A stretch of 64,000 nucleotides of DNA from Oxyruncus cristatus (Eukaryota; Chordata; Aves; Passeriformes; Cotingidae), in contig VXAY01002049.1 in NCBI GenBank assembly GCA_013399855.1, positions 179,804 through 243,803 on the forward strand, given 5' to 3'. The notes below the pieces were generated by a model that saw only the letters and a program-made list of their open reading frames with translations, searched no databases and was not told the DNA's origin. Below are positions 48,101 to 60,852 of this stretch, one piece after another (position 1 is the first letter of the stretch; every line of letters begins with the position of its first letter). Position numbers and translations under genes: made by a program.

Positions 48101-51100
48101 CTGAGCTCTGCCAGGCTGGGAGGACCTGGAGGGGTGGGTGGCCTACCAGGGCTGGTGTGTAGCTCTCATTAGGGATTTGGGATTCCAGCAGGAGCCTGCC
48201 CACACCTTTCCCATTCGGGTTTTGGAAGAATTCCAGCTCATTACATGGAATCAGTGAGTAATGCAGGTTGGAAGGACCCTCAGGTCCTCCTGCAGCCCCT
48301 CCCAACACAGAGGGTAGAGAAGAGGGGGAGATTTTAGGGACCAAGAGAGAGGGGCAGGTCAGTGGGGTCTCCGGGTTCACCCAGGCAGTTCTCCTGCCGG
48401 TTTTTCCTGTCCTAAGGAATCTCAGCACAGGAATCCTTGAGGAGCTTCCAGCCCCCAGGGGCTGTAGCTGTGATCCAGCATTGCAGAGGGCCAGCACCTT
48501 TGGAGAGGCAGGGACTTCTCCCAGCTGGGGGGGTTGTTAACCTCGGGATGGGACACAGTCACCTCCAAAATCAGCTGTAAACCTACTGATTGAATAACAG
48601 CCTCGTCCTCCAAAGGGCTGCACAAACTAAGTCACAAACACATTAAAAATGAAGTGGGAAATGTTAAGTGTGAGACTTTGGCTTGCAGGTTCTTGATTCC
48701 TTTTCTTTTTGTCGCAGGCACACATCTGTGAGGTTGATCTTCCTTTTTTTCCTCCCTTTGTTTCCTTACTAATAGATATCTTAGGAGTTTCACATGACAA
48801 ATTGTGTAAGAAGAGACAAGTCTCAAGCTCCACGAAGAGCCTTGTTGTAGGAATGGTGCAATTTTACACACACTGATAAGGAAATCGTCTGTGTTTGGAG
48901 CCACCGTTGCCTTCAGGCCGACCAAACACACACAAGTTGAGGAGGATGAAATGTTTCATCAGGCTGTGAGGGCTCTCAGAGGGCTTTACACGAGCAGAGG
49001 CAGTGCTGGAGTCCTGGGCACTTTAAGTTCAGAGCCTTTATTTTCAGTTTAGCTTTTGCCACGCCGTCTTCTAAATTCCCCATCACTGTAAAGCAAACCC
49101 TGAGAGATTATTAAAGCTTTCCAAGTTTAGGCCCTTTGACCCCAGAGGTGCAACAACAGACATTTTCAAATCAGCTCCCAAAGCCTCGGCCTGTTGTTGC
49201 TGCTGCTGTTTGAAGGAAGTTATTTGAACCAATAATTTTCAGCTCTATATTTTAAATTGTTTCACCCTCAGGAGCCTGACGTCATCTGGCAACGGGGGTG
49301 CACGAGACGAGTCTGAAGGCAGACTTGAGGTGAAAATATAGTCACTTGGGTTTGTTTTTTTTCCAGTCTGATCCCTGCAGCACAGCCACGAGCCAGGTAG
49401 AAGAAAAGCTGGAGCTGGTCCCATTTCCTTGCCAGGCAAACAGCCCCAAATCATCTTTACTCCAGTGCCTCTTCATGCACAGTCATCTCACAGTGTTCCC
49501 CCTCGTGCATTAGACTGGAAGTCGATGGCCTGCCTGGCAGGGACAGGCCAGGCTGCAAGGTCCAGAGGCTCTCCTAAAAAAGAAACTCATTGGGGATTCT
49601 TAAATTATTACGATTTCGAGCCCAAGGTGCCCTGACCTCACAAGAAAAGGAAGGGGGGAAATGAAAACTGTGGAGCCTGGCTGTGTTTCAAGGAGGTAAG
49701 GGGAAAAAAGGCTTTTCCTGCCGGGGCAGCTGTTGGTCACTTGGCACTCAGCACCTTCAGACCCCACAGAAATGCTCCTGACTGGCATTGACTGTTCAGG
49801 CTCCGTGTGTCCCTGGTATTCCAGGTGGGGGGATAACCCACCAGCTGCATGGACTCACCACATTCCTGCTGAAACAGTGACACCCTCCCTGTGCAAGTTC
49901 CTCTGGATTGGTGATGTTCCTCCTCTGCTCATCTTCCTCCAGAGGAACCAGCAAGGGCCGGGAGGCAGCTCAAGCCTGTTCCTTCTGCCCCAGACCAGGA
50001 GGGCTGGCAGGGCCCTGTGGATCCCTCTCCTGGAACAAAGGAAACACAAAATCACTTCCAGCTTCTCCAGTTCTTCTCAAAATAGTATGGCAGCTCAGTC
50101 TGTGCTGTTATCCCGTGGGAGGGATCCGGAGAAACCAAAGGAATGAGGCAAACACCCGTGATCACACTGGGGCTGTTCCCTTCCCCAGGATGTGTGTGGG
50201 AAAGATGCTATTTTGAGCCCCAGGTGTATTTTAAGGGGACCTTGGCCAGGCTGTGCTGAGCCAGAGGGGAATCCCATGGACCAGCCTCATGACGAGGATA
50301 TAACCCCCTTTGTCACCCTTCCCAGCAACTAAAATCAGAGCTGAAAGAAAGAATCTTGTGGCAGAAAAATTGCCCACAACGAAAGAACTTCAGGAACAGG
50401 AGGATGAGGTGAATTTGATAGAAAGGCAGAACTTCACCCTGAGCATTCCTGGGGCAAGTGCACAGTGGTTCTGCCCGTCCCTGGTGTGACCAGAGAACCA
50501 TCTCAGCTGGCACTGGGGCTCGGGTGGTGTGTCCACTGCAGGGTGTGCCCCTGAGGTCACGCACAGCGCTGGCGGTCACTCCTCCTCTGGTCATTTTGGG
50601 AGCAACTTCGTGGACAGTCACCCCACAGCCCCAAGAGAGGGTCGTGGGGTACGTTTACAGCAGCACTGTCGGGATTGGCAACGCTTCCATGCTTCCCAAA
50701 AGGTGACTGAAATGTTCTGCCTGGGCGGCGCAGCTACAGTGGAAAAGGCACTGTTCTCCTGGCGGGATCTGGGGCTTTCCTCAGGGCATGGAAGGGAGGG
50801 TGAAAGCATTTCTCCTACCCTTTTCCCTCAGAATGGAATTCTGCCTCTGCTATTCCAGTGACATAGTCATAAAAGTGTGTGTATGAGAGATATATGAGGA
50901 TGGGAGGGAGGGCTGGGGGCTCTGCAGCGCTTGTAACATCCCTCCACATCCTTTACATGAAGATATTCACCCCATAAATATCCTGGGTTATATATCCAGG
51001 CTGGGCCTGGAGTTCATGCTGAGTTTAACAGGTTGTGCTGAGGGCTGTGTGCGTGTGGATGTGACTCCACTCCCTTCCTGGAGGGAACCTCGGGGGTTCT

Positions 51101-54090
51101 CTGGAGTCTGGGAGCTCCGCATTTCCCCTCGGGCTAAACCACCACTTCGAAACAGAGCTGGTGTGTTTTAAGGAGGGAAGGAAAGCAAAACCCTGGAGGT
51201 TATCAGGGAATCTGGAGCTCCTTGGTGAGCGCTACAGGAACCTGAGTCTGGAGAGAGCTACAGAACATTGACCAGAGGCAGGGCCTGGGGGCACCACACC
51301 AGGTTACAGCAGTTTACGCCAGCTGAGCTTCTGACTTTGATTCTCTTTGGGCTTTTGGTGCTTAGGGTGATTCTGGAAATAATTATAGCTGAAACCCTGA
51401 CAGCTGCAGACCCCAAACTACCTCCAGCTCAGCGCTGGATCTCAATTTCTTCTGGCAGTTGGGGTTGTTTTGATCAAGGTACTGGCCTGCCTGAGGGCTC
51501 AGAGCCAGCAGAGAAGCTGCTGTCAGCATTCCCAAAGCTCAGCCCACTCCTATTAGAGCATCCTGCTCCTCCACATTCCCGTTGGTTACACCTGGAGCTG
51601 CTGTGACTGTGGCAGGATGAATCCCCTGTTAACCCACAGCAGGAACTGCCCCTCTGCCACCCCCGTGGCATCAGTCAACACCCTCCCTCCAAGGGCTCCT
51701 TCTTTGTTTACAAACTAAAGAAACCCAAATTCTTGCATTACTGGGAATTTCCGCTCAGCTGTGGGTCACATTTTAAGATTCCTCTGTTTTTCTTTCCAAA
51801 CAACAAATGTTTGTTTTGCTGGAGAACCAGGGAGTGATCCTGTTCCGCATGAATGGGTGTAAATCAGGAGTGATTCCACCCAGCCCAAAAGGCCAGGAGC
51901 AGGGAAAACCCAGCATGAACAGCGTATCCTGCCTGTTCCCAACCCACGTTGCTCAATTCCTTTACCCCCCACTGCCTTTGCTCTCTTCCCACCCTCGCCC
52001 CGTCTCCCTGTCAGAAAGAATGTCATGGCTGGGATGTCAGAGCAGTTATCACTGGAGGTTTGGCTGCTTTAACAAGGCTGTGATGTTCTCCAGATGCTGA
52101 AGGACCCAGAGGATGGTCTCCCCTGCTCTGGTTCACACAGCCATAAATCCTGAGTCACTCCACTTCCTTCACCAGGCTCGTGCCAGATGCAAACACAGGA
52201 ACCAGATCAGCACCCAGGCTGGAGCTGCTAAAAGCAAACTTTCTTAGGGAAAGGCTTTGCCAGTGATTCGTGACAGACAGCCAGACGAAAGAGGGGCCTT
52301 GGGACGCGTTTCTTTTAAGTCACAGTAATTTTCACTTAAGCAACTGGGACTTTTTCTTGAGCCCAAGACAAGAGACAAAACTGTTCACCGCGTTCGAACT
52401 GCCCCGGTTTGTTTGGTTTTCTCTTCGGAAGACACAGGCTTGGTGGGAACATGAATGGAAAGGTCCTGTTCACAACTTGGGCTTGACTTTGCCTGAGCTA
52501 AAAGTCACTTGGGTTTAAGTCAACATGAGTCAGGCGAAAAGAATGGTTCCCACAGCCCCCAGATCAGGAATCTGAGGATTCAGAAGGTCCTTTAACGCAA
52601 CAACTGCTGCTGTCAGGAGCCCAGGCGGAGTCAGAGGGGCTTTTCTAAGCCAGGATCAGGTTTTTGCCCTCATGGTTGTGCACAGTGAGGTGCAACTGCA
52701 TTTTACTCTGGTTTCAAGCAGGCCCCTTGTGGCCCCGGTGGGAGTTTGGGGTCTGAGGAGCACTGGTGGGAAAAAGTCTCGCAGGAAGGGCCCTGTGATC
52801 TCCCCAAAGCATGGCTGAGAAGCAGATTTCCATATAGAATGTTCGTCTTCTCGCACTCATCCAGCTTCTCACAACGGAGAAGGGTTTGGAAAACGCTCTC
52901 GGGCACACGGTGGGATTTTTGGGCTTCTCCTGGGCAGGGCCAGGAGCTGGACATGATGATGCTTCAAACCCAGGGTGTTCAATGATTCTGTGAACTGCAA
53001 GATCACTTGCACGCTTTTCCTGGCTAACTGAGGTTTGACACACAGTAATTCTCCTGTTTATGTCTCCCCTGAAGTGAATCGTGGACGTTTGTGCCATGCT
53101 GATCCAAATTTACAGGCAAAGTCATTTAATTCTTCAAATAGTTCCTAGATCCTGTTTACAAATTCTTTGGTACTTTGGATCAGCACGAGCCAGGACACCT
53201 TCGGTTGCTCTTGTAGTGCAAAGCAGCTGTAAACCCAGTTTAATCAGCCAGTTAAAGTGGATTTACTGGTGCTTTGGCCTCGAAGCTGCTCAGAGAGCCA
53301 GGGGGTGGCAGTGAATGCTGTCTGCATGTGGCACATTTCAGAGGCATCCCCACAAAAATGCAGAGGGATGTTCGTGACGCTTCATAACCTCACCCCTCTG
53401 TAATTTTATTGAAAACAGCCGGATTTGCACCAGTGTCAAGGAGACGATGGTCTGTGCTGGCCTTGTCCTGGCAGCTACAGGTGTCAAAGATGGTCAGCAA
53501 AGGGCTTTTTTCCCTTTGAAGGTGTAAAATGGACGTGGGGAAACCCCCCCCTGCGCTTCAGACACACATTCAACCTCTTACATCAGAGCGTCTGGGCACG
53601 TTAAAATCTTTTTCACACGGCTTAGCTGTTTCCTGGTGTCAGGGGTGGACAGCCTTGGAGCAGCTGTCGGGCTCATCAGCTCCCAGACGTGGAGAGTGTT
53701 CGTCCTGGGAGCAGCATTTATAACCAACCTCCCGAGGCAAACGCAGCCCGGAGATGTCAAAGCACGGTTTGTCAGCCCTGCTCCCAGACACCCCGCTGCA
53801 AAAGTTACTGAGGACTACCCAGACAGTAGGGAACCCAGAGGAATTCTGGGCTTTGCAGGCCAGTCTTGCCTCGGTGAGGGTAAAGAAAGAGCGACTCCCT
53901 TGAACTGGCAGACCTGTGGTGTTCCCTGGCCGAGGCAAGCGAAGAAAGTTCCCGTTCCTCCTCAGTGAGAAGGAAGATGTGCAGGGGGAATGTTAGTACC
54001 GACTGTTTCTAACATGCTCTTTTATGAGAAGAGTTTAGGGAAGGCCCAGGTGAGGGTTTCCAAAGGGTTTAAATGCTGCAGGAGCCTATT
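45181..54090. other. Non-coding unique sequence
   Basis: No exon, RNA gene or clear CR1 was recognised over almost 9 kb. A 23-bp tandem array lies at 46054-46125. AT-rich homeodomain-like words (TAATTAATTA near 46494) occur without further support. Confidence 0.5.
46054..46125. repeat. 23-bp tandem repeat, about 3 copies
   Basis: GTACAGGGAATTGTGCTCTC starts at 46054 and 46077, and a third, diverged copy (GTCCAGGGGATTGTGCTC) starts at 46100. Confidence 0.9.
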
Positions 54091-54295
54091 TCATAGAATC
54101 ATGGGACACCCTGAGTTGGGAGTGACCCAGAGGGATCATCCAGTCCAACCCCTGGCCCTGCACAGACACCCCAACAATCCCTGAGAGCATTGTCCAAATT
54201 TTCCTGGAGCTCTGGCAGGTCTGAGGCCGTACCCACTGCCTTGGGGAGCCTGTGCAGTGCCCAACCACCCTCTGGGGGAAGAACCTTTCCCTATA
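54091..54295 (-). mobile_element. CR1 LINE 3' fragment ending in a tandem array
   Basis: TCATAGAATCATGGGACACC and the following 'gttgggagtgaccc' mark the 3' end in reverse orientation. It continues to 'gggggaagaacctttccct', where the LINE sequence stops and a 19-bp tandem repeat begins. Confidence 0.92.
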
Positions 54296-54358
54296 ATCCT
54301 ATCTTTTCCCTATAATCCTATCTTTTCCCTATAATCCTATCTTTTCCCTATAATCCAT
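54291..54358. repeat. 19-bp tandem repeat, about 4 copies
   Basis: CTATAATCCTATCTTTTCC starts at 54291, 54310, 54329 and 54348. The TTTCC part is the last CR1-derived sequence, so the array appears to have grown at the LINE truncation point. Confidence 0.92.
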
Positions 54359-57300
54359 CCCTGTTGGATGGACAATGACACTAAAGTCATTCAGATCTCA
54401 TCAACACAAACTTAGGTGACAATTCAGGCAAGACAAGGATTTCCTGCAAAACCACTTCCTATATTTCCCTTGCCTTCTTCGAGATCCGGGGATTTCAAAC
54501 CCTACTGCCCAAGGGAGAACTGAATTTCAGATGAATTGATAAGCATCTATTGGGAGGTCTCCTGGCAAGTTTTACAGCATCCCAGGGTTTCTTAAGAAGC
54601 TTTTCCAGTGCCTGAGAGCACGCATTTTCTTTCCCTGCAGAAAAGCCAGTAGCTCTTTGACATTCCACTGCTCCAGGTGCTGTTCCTGCTACCCCAACCC
54701 TGCGGCTCTGGATGATGGATTGCTGTGACCAGCACTATCCAAATAAAGGCAGCTGCCAGGCCTTCCCAGAAATATGAAATGGCCACATCCAGGAGTGAGA
54801 AGGCTCGGAAGACAACAGAGCTACGCCACAGCGAAACGGGTACAGTGATTTCCGGGAGATAATTCCCACTGAGTATTCCCAGCTTGGTTTCCAATGGCAC
54901 AAAACGGCCCAGACCCTTCACCTTGGCCTCACACACTCTCCTTTCGGTGCTTCTCAACGTGTTAACTGCACATGTGACTTTTTAACTCAACTGTGACTTC
55001 TCAGGATTAGCGGGAACGGGATCAGATGGGAACAATCTGCCGCTGCTTCATCAGGAGGGCTGTGAGTTGTGCCGAGCCTGAGACCAGAAGCCACGATAAA
55101 TTATGAAACAGGCAGATTATAAATTCCGATGAGGGATGCTGGGAAAGCCCCAAGAAGTAACAAAATAAGAAACAGAACAGAAAAAGTCTGTTTCGAGAAA
55201 GTGCTGGGTCCAGCTTCTTGGGCTTCTGGAGCCCACGTGTGGGTCTGCATATTTTCACATCAGCACCTGTCCAAAACGCCCCCTTCCCTGCGGATGCTCC
55301 TTCCGTAGGAAATTTCCATGGACACATAGACCCACAGCCCCACAGCTCTGTGAAATGCTGTCTTGCTGCATCCCTGGGATGCCCCTAAACCATGAAACAA
55401 GATTTCAGAGCACGGCTAGAAAATCTCGTCGCTTCCCGGGCTGGTTTGGGGTGCTCAGGTGCAACAGGAACGACACGGTTGCTCTGCATGGTCCTGCTGA
55501 GAACTGCATCCCAGGATTTCACAGGTTTAGGCTTCGCTCAGCGGTTTCATTTTTACCACAGGACGGTCAGCTGGTTGCCGTGGACATGGACAGATCTGAA
55601 AGAGGTTTCCATGTTTAGAGAGGGGAGAAAACAACACCTAGGTCCCAGACTCTCACGGTTATTCCCACCTCCTGCCTCAGTTCTGTGAAAGGAAGGAAGT
55701 CCATGAATCCAAGGAAACAAGTATTTCTTTCCTATCTACACGCCACGAGACTCGACAGCAGAAAGGAGCAGGAAGGGAGCACCTTGCACAGCACGGACAA
55801 GGCACTGCAGCCTGCCCTGAGTCCTCCTTTCACTCCTTTAATCCCGAATTCCCTGCCTCCTCCACACAGTGGAACCACACTCAGTTCCTCAGTCCTCCCC
55901 TCTTTAGCCCCAGCCACCTCACACAGCCATCACTGAGCCTGAAATACAAATCACCTCATAACAGAGCCAAAAATTGGGCTCACAAGGCAGCGAAACACGA
56001 GAAAAGCATCTCATGAGAGAGGCCAATCCTGGTCCAGTGTCACCTCTGATCATACCCAGCCCCCTTCTCTCTTTGCATCATTTCTTGTTTTCACTGGTGG
56101 CAAAAAAAAAAAAAAATGCTGTGTTGTAAGCTGAGCTTTGAGCTGAACTTCTCATCCCTCCTCACCTTTAGCTCAGCTATAAAGGATTAAATCCACATTG
56201 ACCACGTACTCCTGCTGAACACAGAGCCTTCCAGCTGCACCTTGCAAAGTTTACAAGCCTGGCCACGGGTCCCCAGGGAAGCAGCTGCCTGTCCTTGACC
56301 TCCACACACACGAGAAGGACCTACAGTGTAAAAGAGGCAACTTGCTGGAGGCCACACACCGCCCACAGCCGAGCCAAGGGCAGCTCTGCTCCCTCCCCAG
56401 CTCCAACAACCACTGTGCTTCTGTGGGCACGGGCAAGACAGATATTCCAGTGATTCTGGAGAACAGAGGGCCCTCTCTGCACTGCCATGTGTTTGCCTGC
56501 TGTCAGTGATTATCCACGGGATTCCCAACAAGGACCTCCAGTCTCTGACCGCATCTGCCGCAGGGTTCCTCAGGGGGCTGGGGACGGGCTGTTTTTAGCC
56601 TTTTGTTTATTTGGACAAGTTTGTTGCTTGCCAGAAACGCTCCACCCCCCAAACCCCCCTGAGCCAGAGAGCAGGGCCCTTCCATCCCACACAGGCTGTT
56701 CCTCCCTTCTCCCTGGAGCCAGCTGCCAAAAGCAACGCTGAGATCAGACGGGAGATTTCACCCTCCATCCAGGCTGGGGAACTCCAGGGTTGCTGTCCCA
56801 AAGCCTGGCAACCCCAGTGTCCTGCTCCTGGCAGCCCAGAACACGTCAGAGGGATGCCATGTCCCCTTCCACAGATGGGTCTTGCCAGACACATGGTGCA
56901 TGCATAAAGGTTTCCCTTCCATGCAGCCAACTGAGCTGCTGCTGTCCAGTTGTGTCCCAAAACTCCCAAATACTGGTTTCAAGCTGATGTGCTCAGAGTT
57001 GAATGAGCTCTCGAGCTTCCACCTGGACCAAAGAGGGCAAAGACCCAAATTCAAAGATGTTGCAGGAGGCTGGAAAAGCCCCAGACCCAGGATGTGCTCG
57101 AGAGCGAAGGATCCGTTCTGTCCTGAGTTGTGTGGGCACTGTTGCCACACAGAGGCACTTCCAGGAAGGATTCTGAACGTGGGCTGGACTTCCAGCCCTG
57201 TCCACAGTCCAGGACAGGACCCAGCTCTCCTTTCCCATGTAAGAATGTAGGACCAGGCTGAGGCAGAAATCAAAGAGAGCACACAACATCGAGTCAGGCT

Positions 57301-60300
57301 AAACGAGATGATTCCTGTCTCCTGAGTGTTTTCTCTCTGCTCCAAAGATTCCCTGGTGCCTTTAGGTCTTCACTTCAATGCAGCAAAGAAATTAATTAAG
57401 TGACAAAGGAGAAAACTCTGTGCAGCTCTGTGAAAAAACTCAATGGGACGTTTCATGGATTTCCAGGGAACTCAAGAGCCCTGTTTCCCCATCATCTGTT
57501 CACCTCCACAACTCAACCCTTCTAATCCAGAGGTTTAGCTCCCAGAAGAGCCTGCTTGGGAGATCTGGGGATGTCTTGAGGGGCTGGAGTTGAATTCCAA
57601 ACATCTCCAGCTCATCGAACAAACACATGCGGTATTTCTGTGGTAATTCAAAATTAGGGAGCACTGCTTTGCCCACACTCCACAGGAGAAGCCTGGCTGC
57701 AGTTGGATGTATTTCAGGAATATTTACAGTTCTAAGCCACATCACATTGGGTGAGACCTTAACTGCTACCAACAGTTTGCTGGGGATAATCCACCAACAG
57801 ACGGATCCAAAAATCTGACCCCGAAGGAACACACACGTGCTGGAGGCTTTGGCGCTGCCAGTTCATTCCCAGGCACTTCCCAGTCACTCCCAGTGACTTC
57901 TGCAGGGATGCTCCGAGGTCAGGACAGGCTCCAGGGCTGTCAGGGTGACACAGCAGTGAAGAGTGAACTGAGGGTCAGCAGAGACCTCAGGGGAAAGGAA
58001 GCCTCGTTAGGGGCTGAGTTGAGTCCCAGGAGGGAGCTGCAGTTGCTCTCCCAGGCGTTACAGAACCAACAAAAACAGGGATCCAGCCCGACCACAAGGA
58101 AGGAATGTCTCTGATCTCCCCTCCCTGACCCCACACAAAGACAGGGAGGGTGAGCAAAGCCAGTGCACCCCACCAGGGGAACTGGGAGGGCCAGGCCAAG
58201 GGAGCAGCCCCAGGCTTGCTCACATCCTTCAGGGTTACAGGTTCTTGCTCTGACTCTGCGCTGGAAACCAGTTTGTGTCCAGGGTGGCCGTTCAGAGCTC
58301 GTGTGCTGCTGGGGCTGTCGCCCTGCATGACAAACACAAAGCCTACAGTAAGTGAAATTACGTGTTGGGCTTGGTTTTAAAAGTGTTAATGTTTAGGGGG
58401 AAATAGGAGCTCGTACTACTTTGGGGCTAGATCTGAACAGCAGAGAAAATACATCAGAACAGGCTTTGTGCACGTCCTTTCCCGTGAAGAAAGTTGTTTA
58501 CAATACATGTTATGCTCCAGAATAAATCTGGGGTAAACAAAGTTGAACTTTTACTCTTCTCTGTCCTTCTTCCTGTCGGAAAAAGGCTTTTGAAGGGAGG
58601 ACCAGCCCACCATCTACTCACTCCATAAGCCCTGTTTAACTCCTTGTGAGGATCAGACCTTGTGGGGGAGAGAATTCTCCCCATCCTGCACGTTACTCAG
58701 CTGTGTGAAGGTTCCCCAACACTCCTTCCCTTGCTTTCCTAGAGAAAATAACACCTTTCTCCAAAGACAGCAAAACAGTTGCCTGTGTGCCAGCTACAGA
58801 TCCCTCCTGGCCAAGCACCAGCAGCTCCAGCAGGAAGCAGGAGAAGATGAAATCATCAGTTTGCAGGAAGGGCTTAGCACTTTTACAGCCAGAATTTCTC
58901 TTCCCTGTGCCTGAATCCTTGCAGCCCAGAGGTTTTGTGAGAACACCTTTATAAGACTCCCAACAAAGACATTGTCACCACTTGGACCATCGGTCAGATA
59001 CATCCAATATTCCATCTAGGATGAGGCCTGGCTCCTTTCCTGCATTAGCACACGCTGTCCTGCCACACAAAGAGTGTGCCACTTGGAGAACGAAAAGCCA
59101 CACACTGATTTTTGAACTTATTAAAAAGTCACACTCCTCAAATGTAGGGATCTGTCTAAATCAGGGCTAAACCATGACAGGATCCTAGGACTTCCCAATC
59201 CCAACCTCACCCTTTTTCCCCTGCAAACCCAGAGCCAGCCTGGGAGCTTGTTGTCCACGGCAGAGCTTTTATGCCGAAGGAACAGCAGCACTTTCTACCC
59301 ACCAAAGACACAAACTGTCTCCTTGGACACCAACACCCAACCACACACTTATGTCTTGCTCACCCCTGCAGCCAAGACTCACTTTGAGGTCCTCACGACT
59401 CAAAGAGGAGCACAAGGGACCTCCTTTTGGTCTGGCTCAGCCTCCAGTTGCACAAGTGTTGTTTCCAGTTGAAGCACTGGCTCAAGCATCTCCCATATTC
59501 CCAGCCCTTGTCACCTTCTCTCTGTCTCCATGACTTGTTTCTCCAGCTGAAATATGGATTAGGGAACCGACCTGAGATGAAAATACTCTAAGAGAGTGAA
59601 AAAAACAAAAACAAAAACAAAAACGAAGGGGGGGGTTATTCTGTTTTCTTCTGGAATTGAGATAATTCCCCAAGTGGGCCATTTGCACACGGCTGTGCAA
59701 ATGGGGTGAGAGAGGGGAACGGTGGTGATGCAGGAGAGATCAGCCATAGCAAGAATGTGACTGTGCTCTGGAACAGTCAGCCACAGCAAGGAGAACAGGG
59801 CTGTGTTCTGGAACAGTCAGCCACAGCAAGGAGAACGTGACTCCGACCTGGAAATCCGCTGCTGCTGAACACAAACACTGGTGAAACCCAACCCTGCCCC
59901 AGTTTGGAGCTATTTGTTTTGCACTGGAGACCTGAGAGCCTGTCCACTGCTGACTGAGAGCCTCCCAGAAAGACAAATCCCACTTGGCTGCCCGTGAAGC
60001 TCCAAGGGATCATTGTCCTGCGGGACCTCCACATTCTTGGGCCCCGTCTCTGATGCTTTGGATAAAAACAACCAGAAAGTCCCAACTGGAGAAATAACTT
60101 GGTTGACAGAAGAAGAAAAACACAAACCTGTTAATGCAACCAGTGCTATAAATAACCTTTAAAGACCCAGGCTGAGAGCTGGGTAAGGCCCACAGGAAGG
60201 CGAGGGGAGAGCTCCAGGTCCTTGTGGTTCAGGAGAATTTCCTGTCCTGTCAGCGCGCGTTTCCTGCGCTCCGGGGAGGGAGGCAGGGATGGTGTCCAAG

Positions 60301-60604
60301 GCCAGCAGCATTCCTGGTGCTCACAGACCACGGCAACGGCCGGAGGAAGGGGTGGCTGAGCAGCCTCAACACCGACAGAAGGTGATTTGGGGACTGAACC
60401 ACTGGGAAACCCAAGCCAAATCAGATTTGGGGCCTCGGGAATACTGGGGTAACCCCAGCGAGGATGTGCAGATCAACTCCGCTGCTCTCCCAAGGAACCT
60501 GCACCCAGCAGGGTCAGGGGCACTTCTGCCCATCCAGAGACCATCCACTGCACGAACCAACTGGGCTGATCATTCCCCACTTGCAACAGAATGTGCAGGG
60601 AATG
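54359..60604. other. Non-coding unique sequence
   Basis: No gene was recognised. Simple sequence: poly(A) at 56102-56115, (AAAAAC)n at 59601-59625 followed by a G run, and a 40-bp tandem array at 59741-59836. Confidence 0.5.
59741..59836. repeat. About 40-bp tandem repeat, about 2.5 copies
   Basis: The words CAGCCATAGCAAG and CAGCCACAGCAAG start at 59741, 59778 and 59818. The last two copies share TCTGGAACAGTCAGCCACAG. Confidence 0.85.
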
Positions 60605-60852
60605 GCCTGGAGCTGTGTCGGGGCAGGGGCAGGTTGGATCTCAGGGAAAGGTTCTTCCCCCAGAGGGTGGTTGGCACTGACCAGGCTCCCCAGGGCAGTG
60701 GGCACAGCCCCAAGGCTGCCAGAGCTCCAGGAGGGTTTGGGCAACGCTCTGAGGGACAGGGAGGGATTGTTGGGGTGTCTGTGCAGGGCCAGGGGTTGGA
60801 CTGGATGGTCCTTGTGGGTTCCTCCCAGCTCAGCACATTCCATGATTCCGTG
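60605..60852 (+). mobile_element. CR1 LINE 3' fragment
   Basis: It runs from 'ggcctggagctgtgtcgggg' through 'ctgagggacagggagggatt' to CATTCCATGATTCCGTG in plus orientation. It sits inside a plus-strand open frame (60289-61080) that is therefore not a gene. Confidence 0.92.

Noticed and set aside
52965..52997. TCAATGATTCTGTGAACT as a CR1 tail
   Set aside because: Only the terminal few bases match. No upstream CR1 sequence precedes it.
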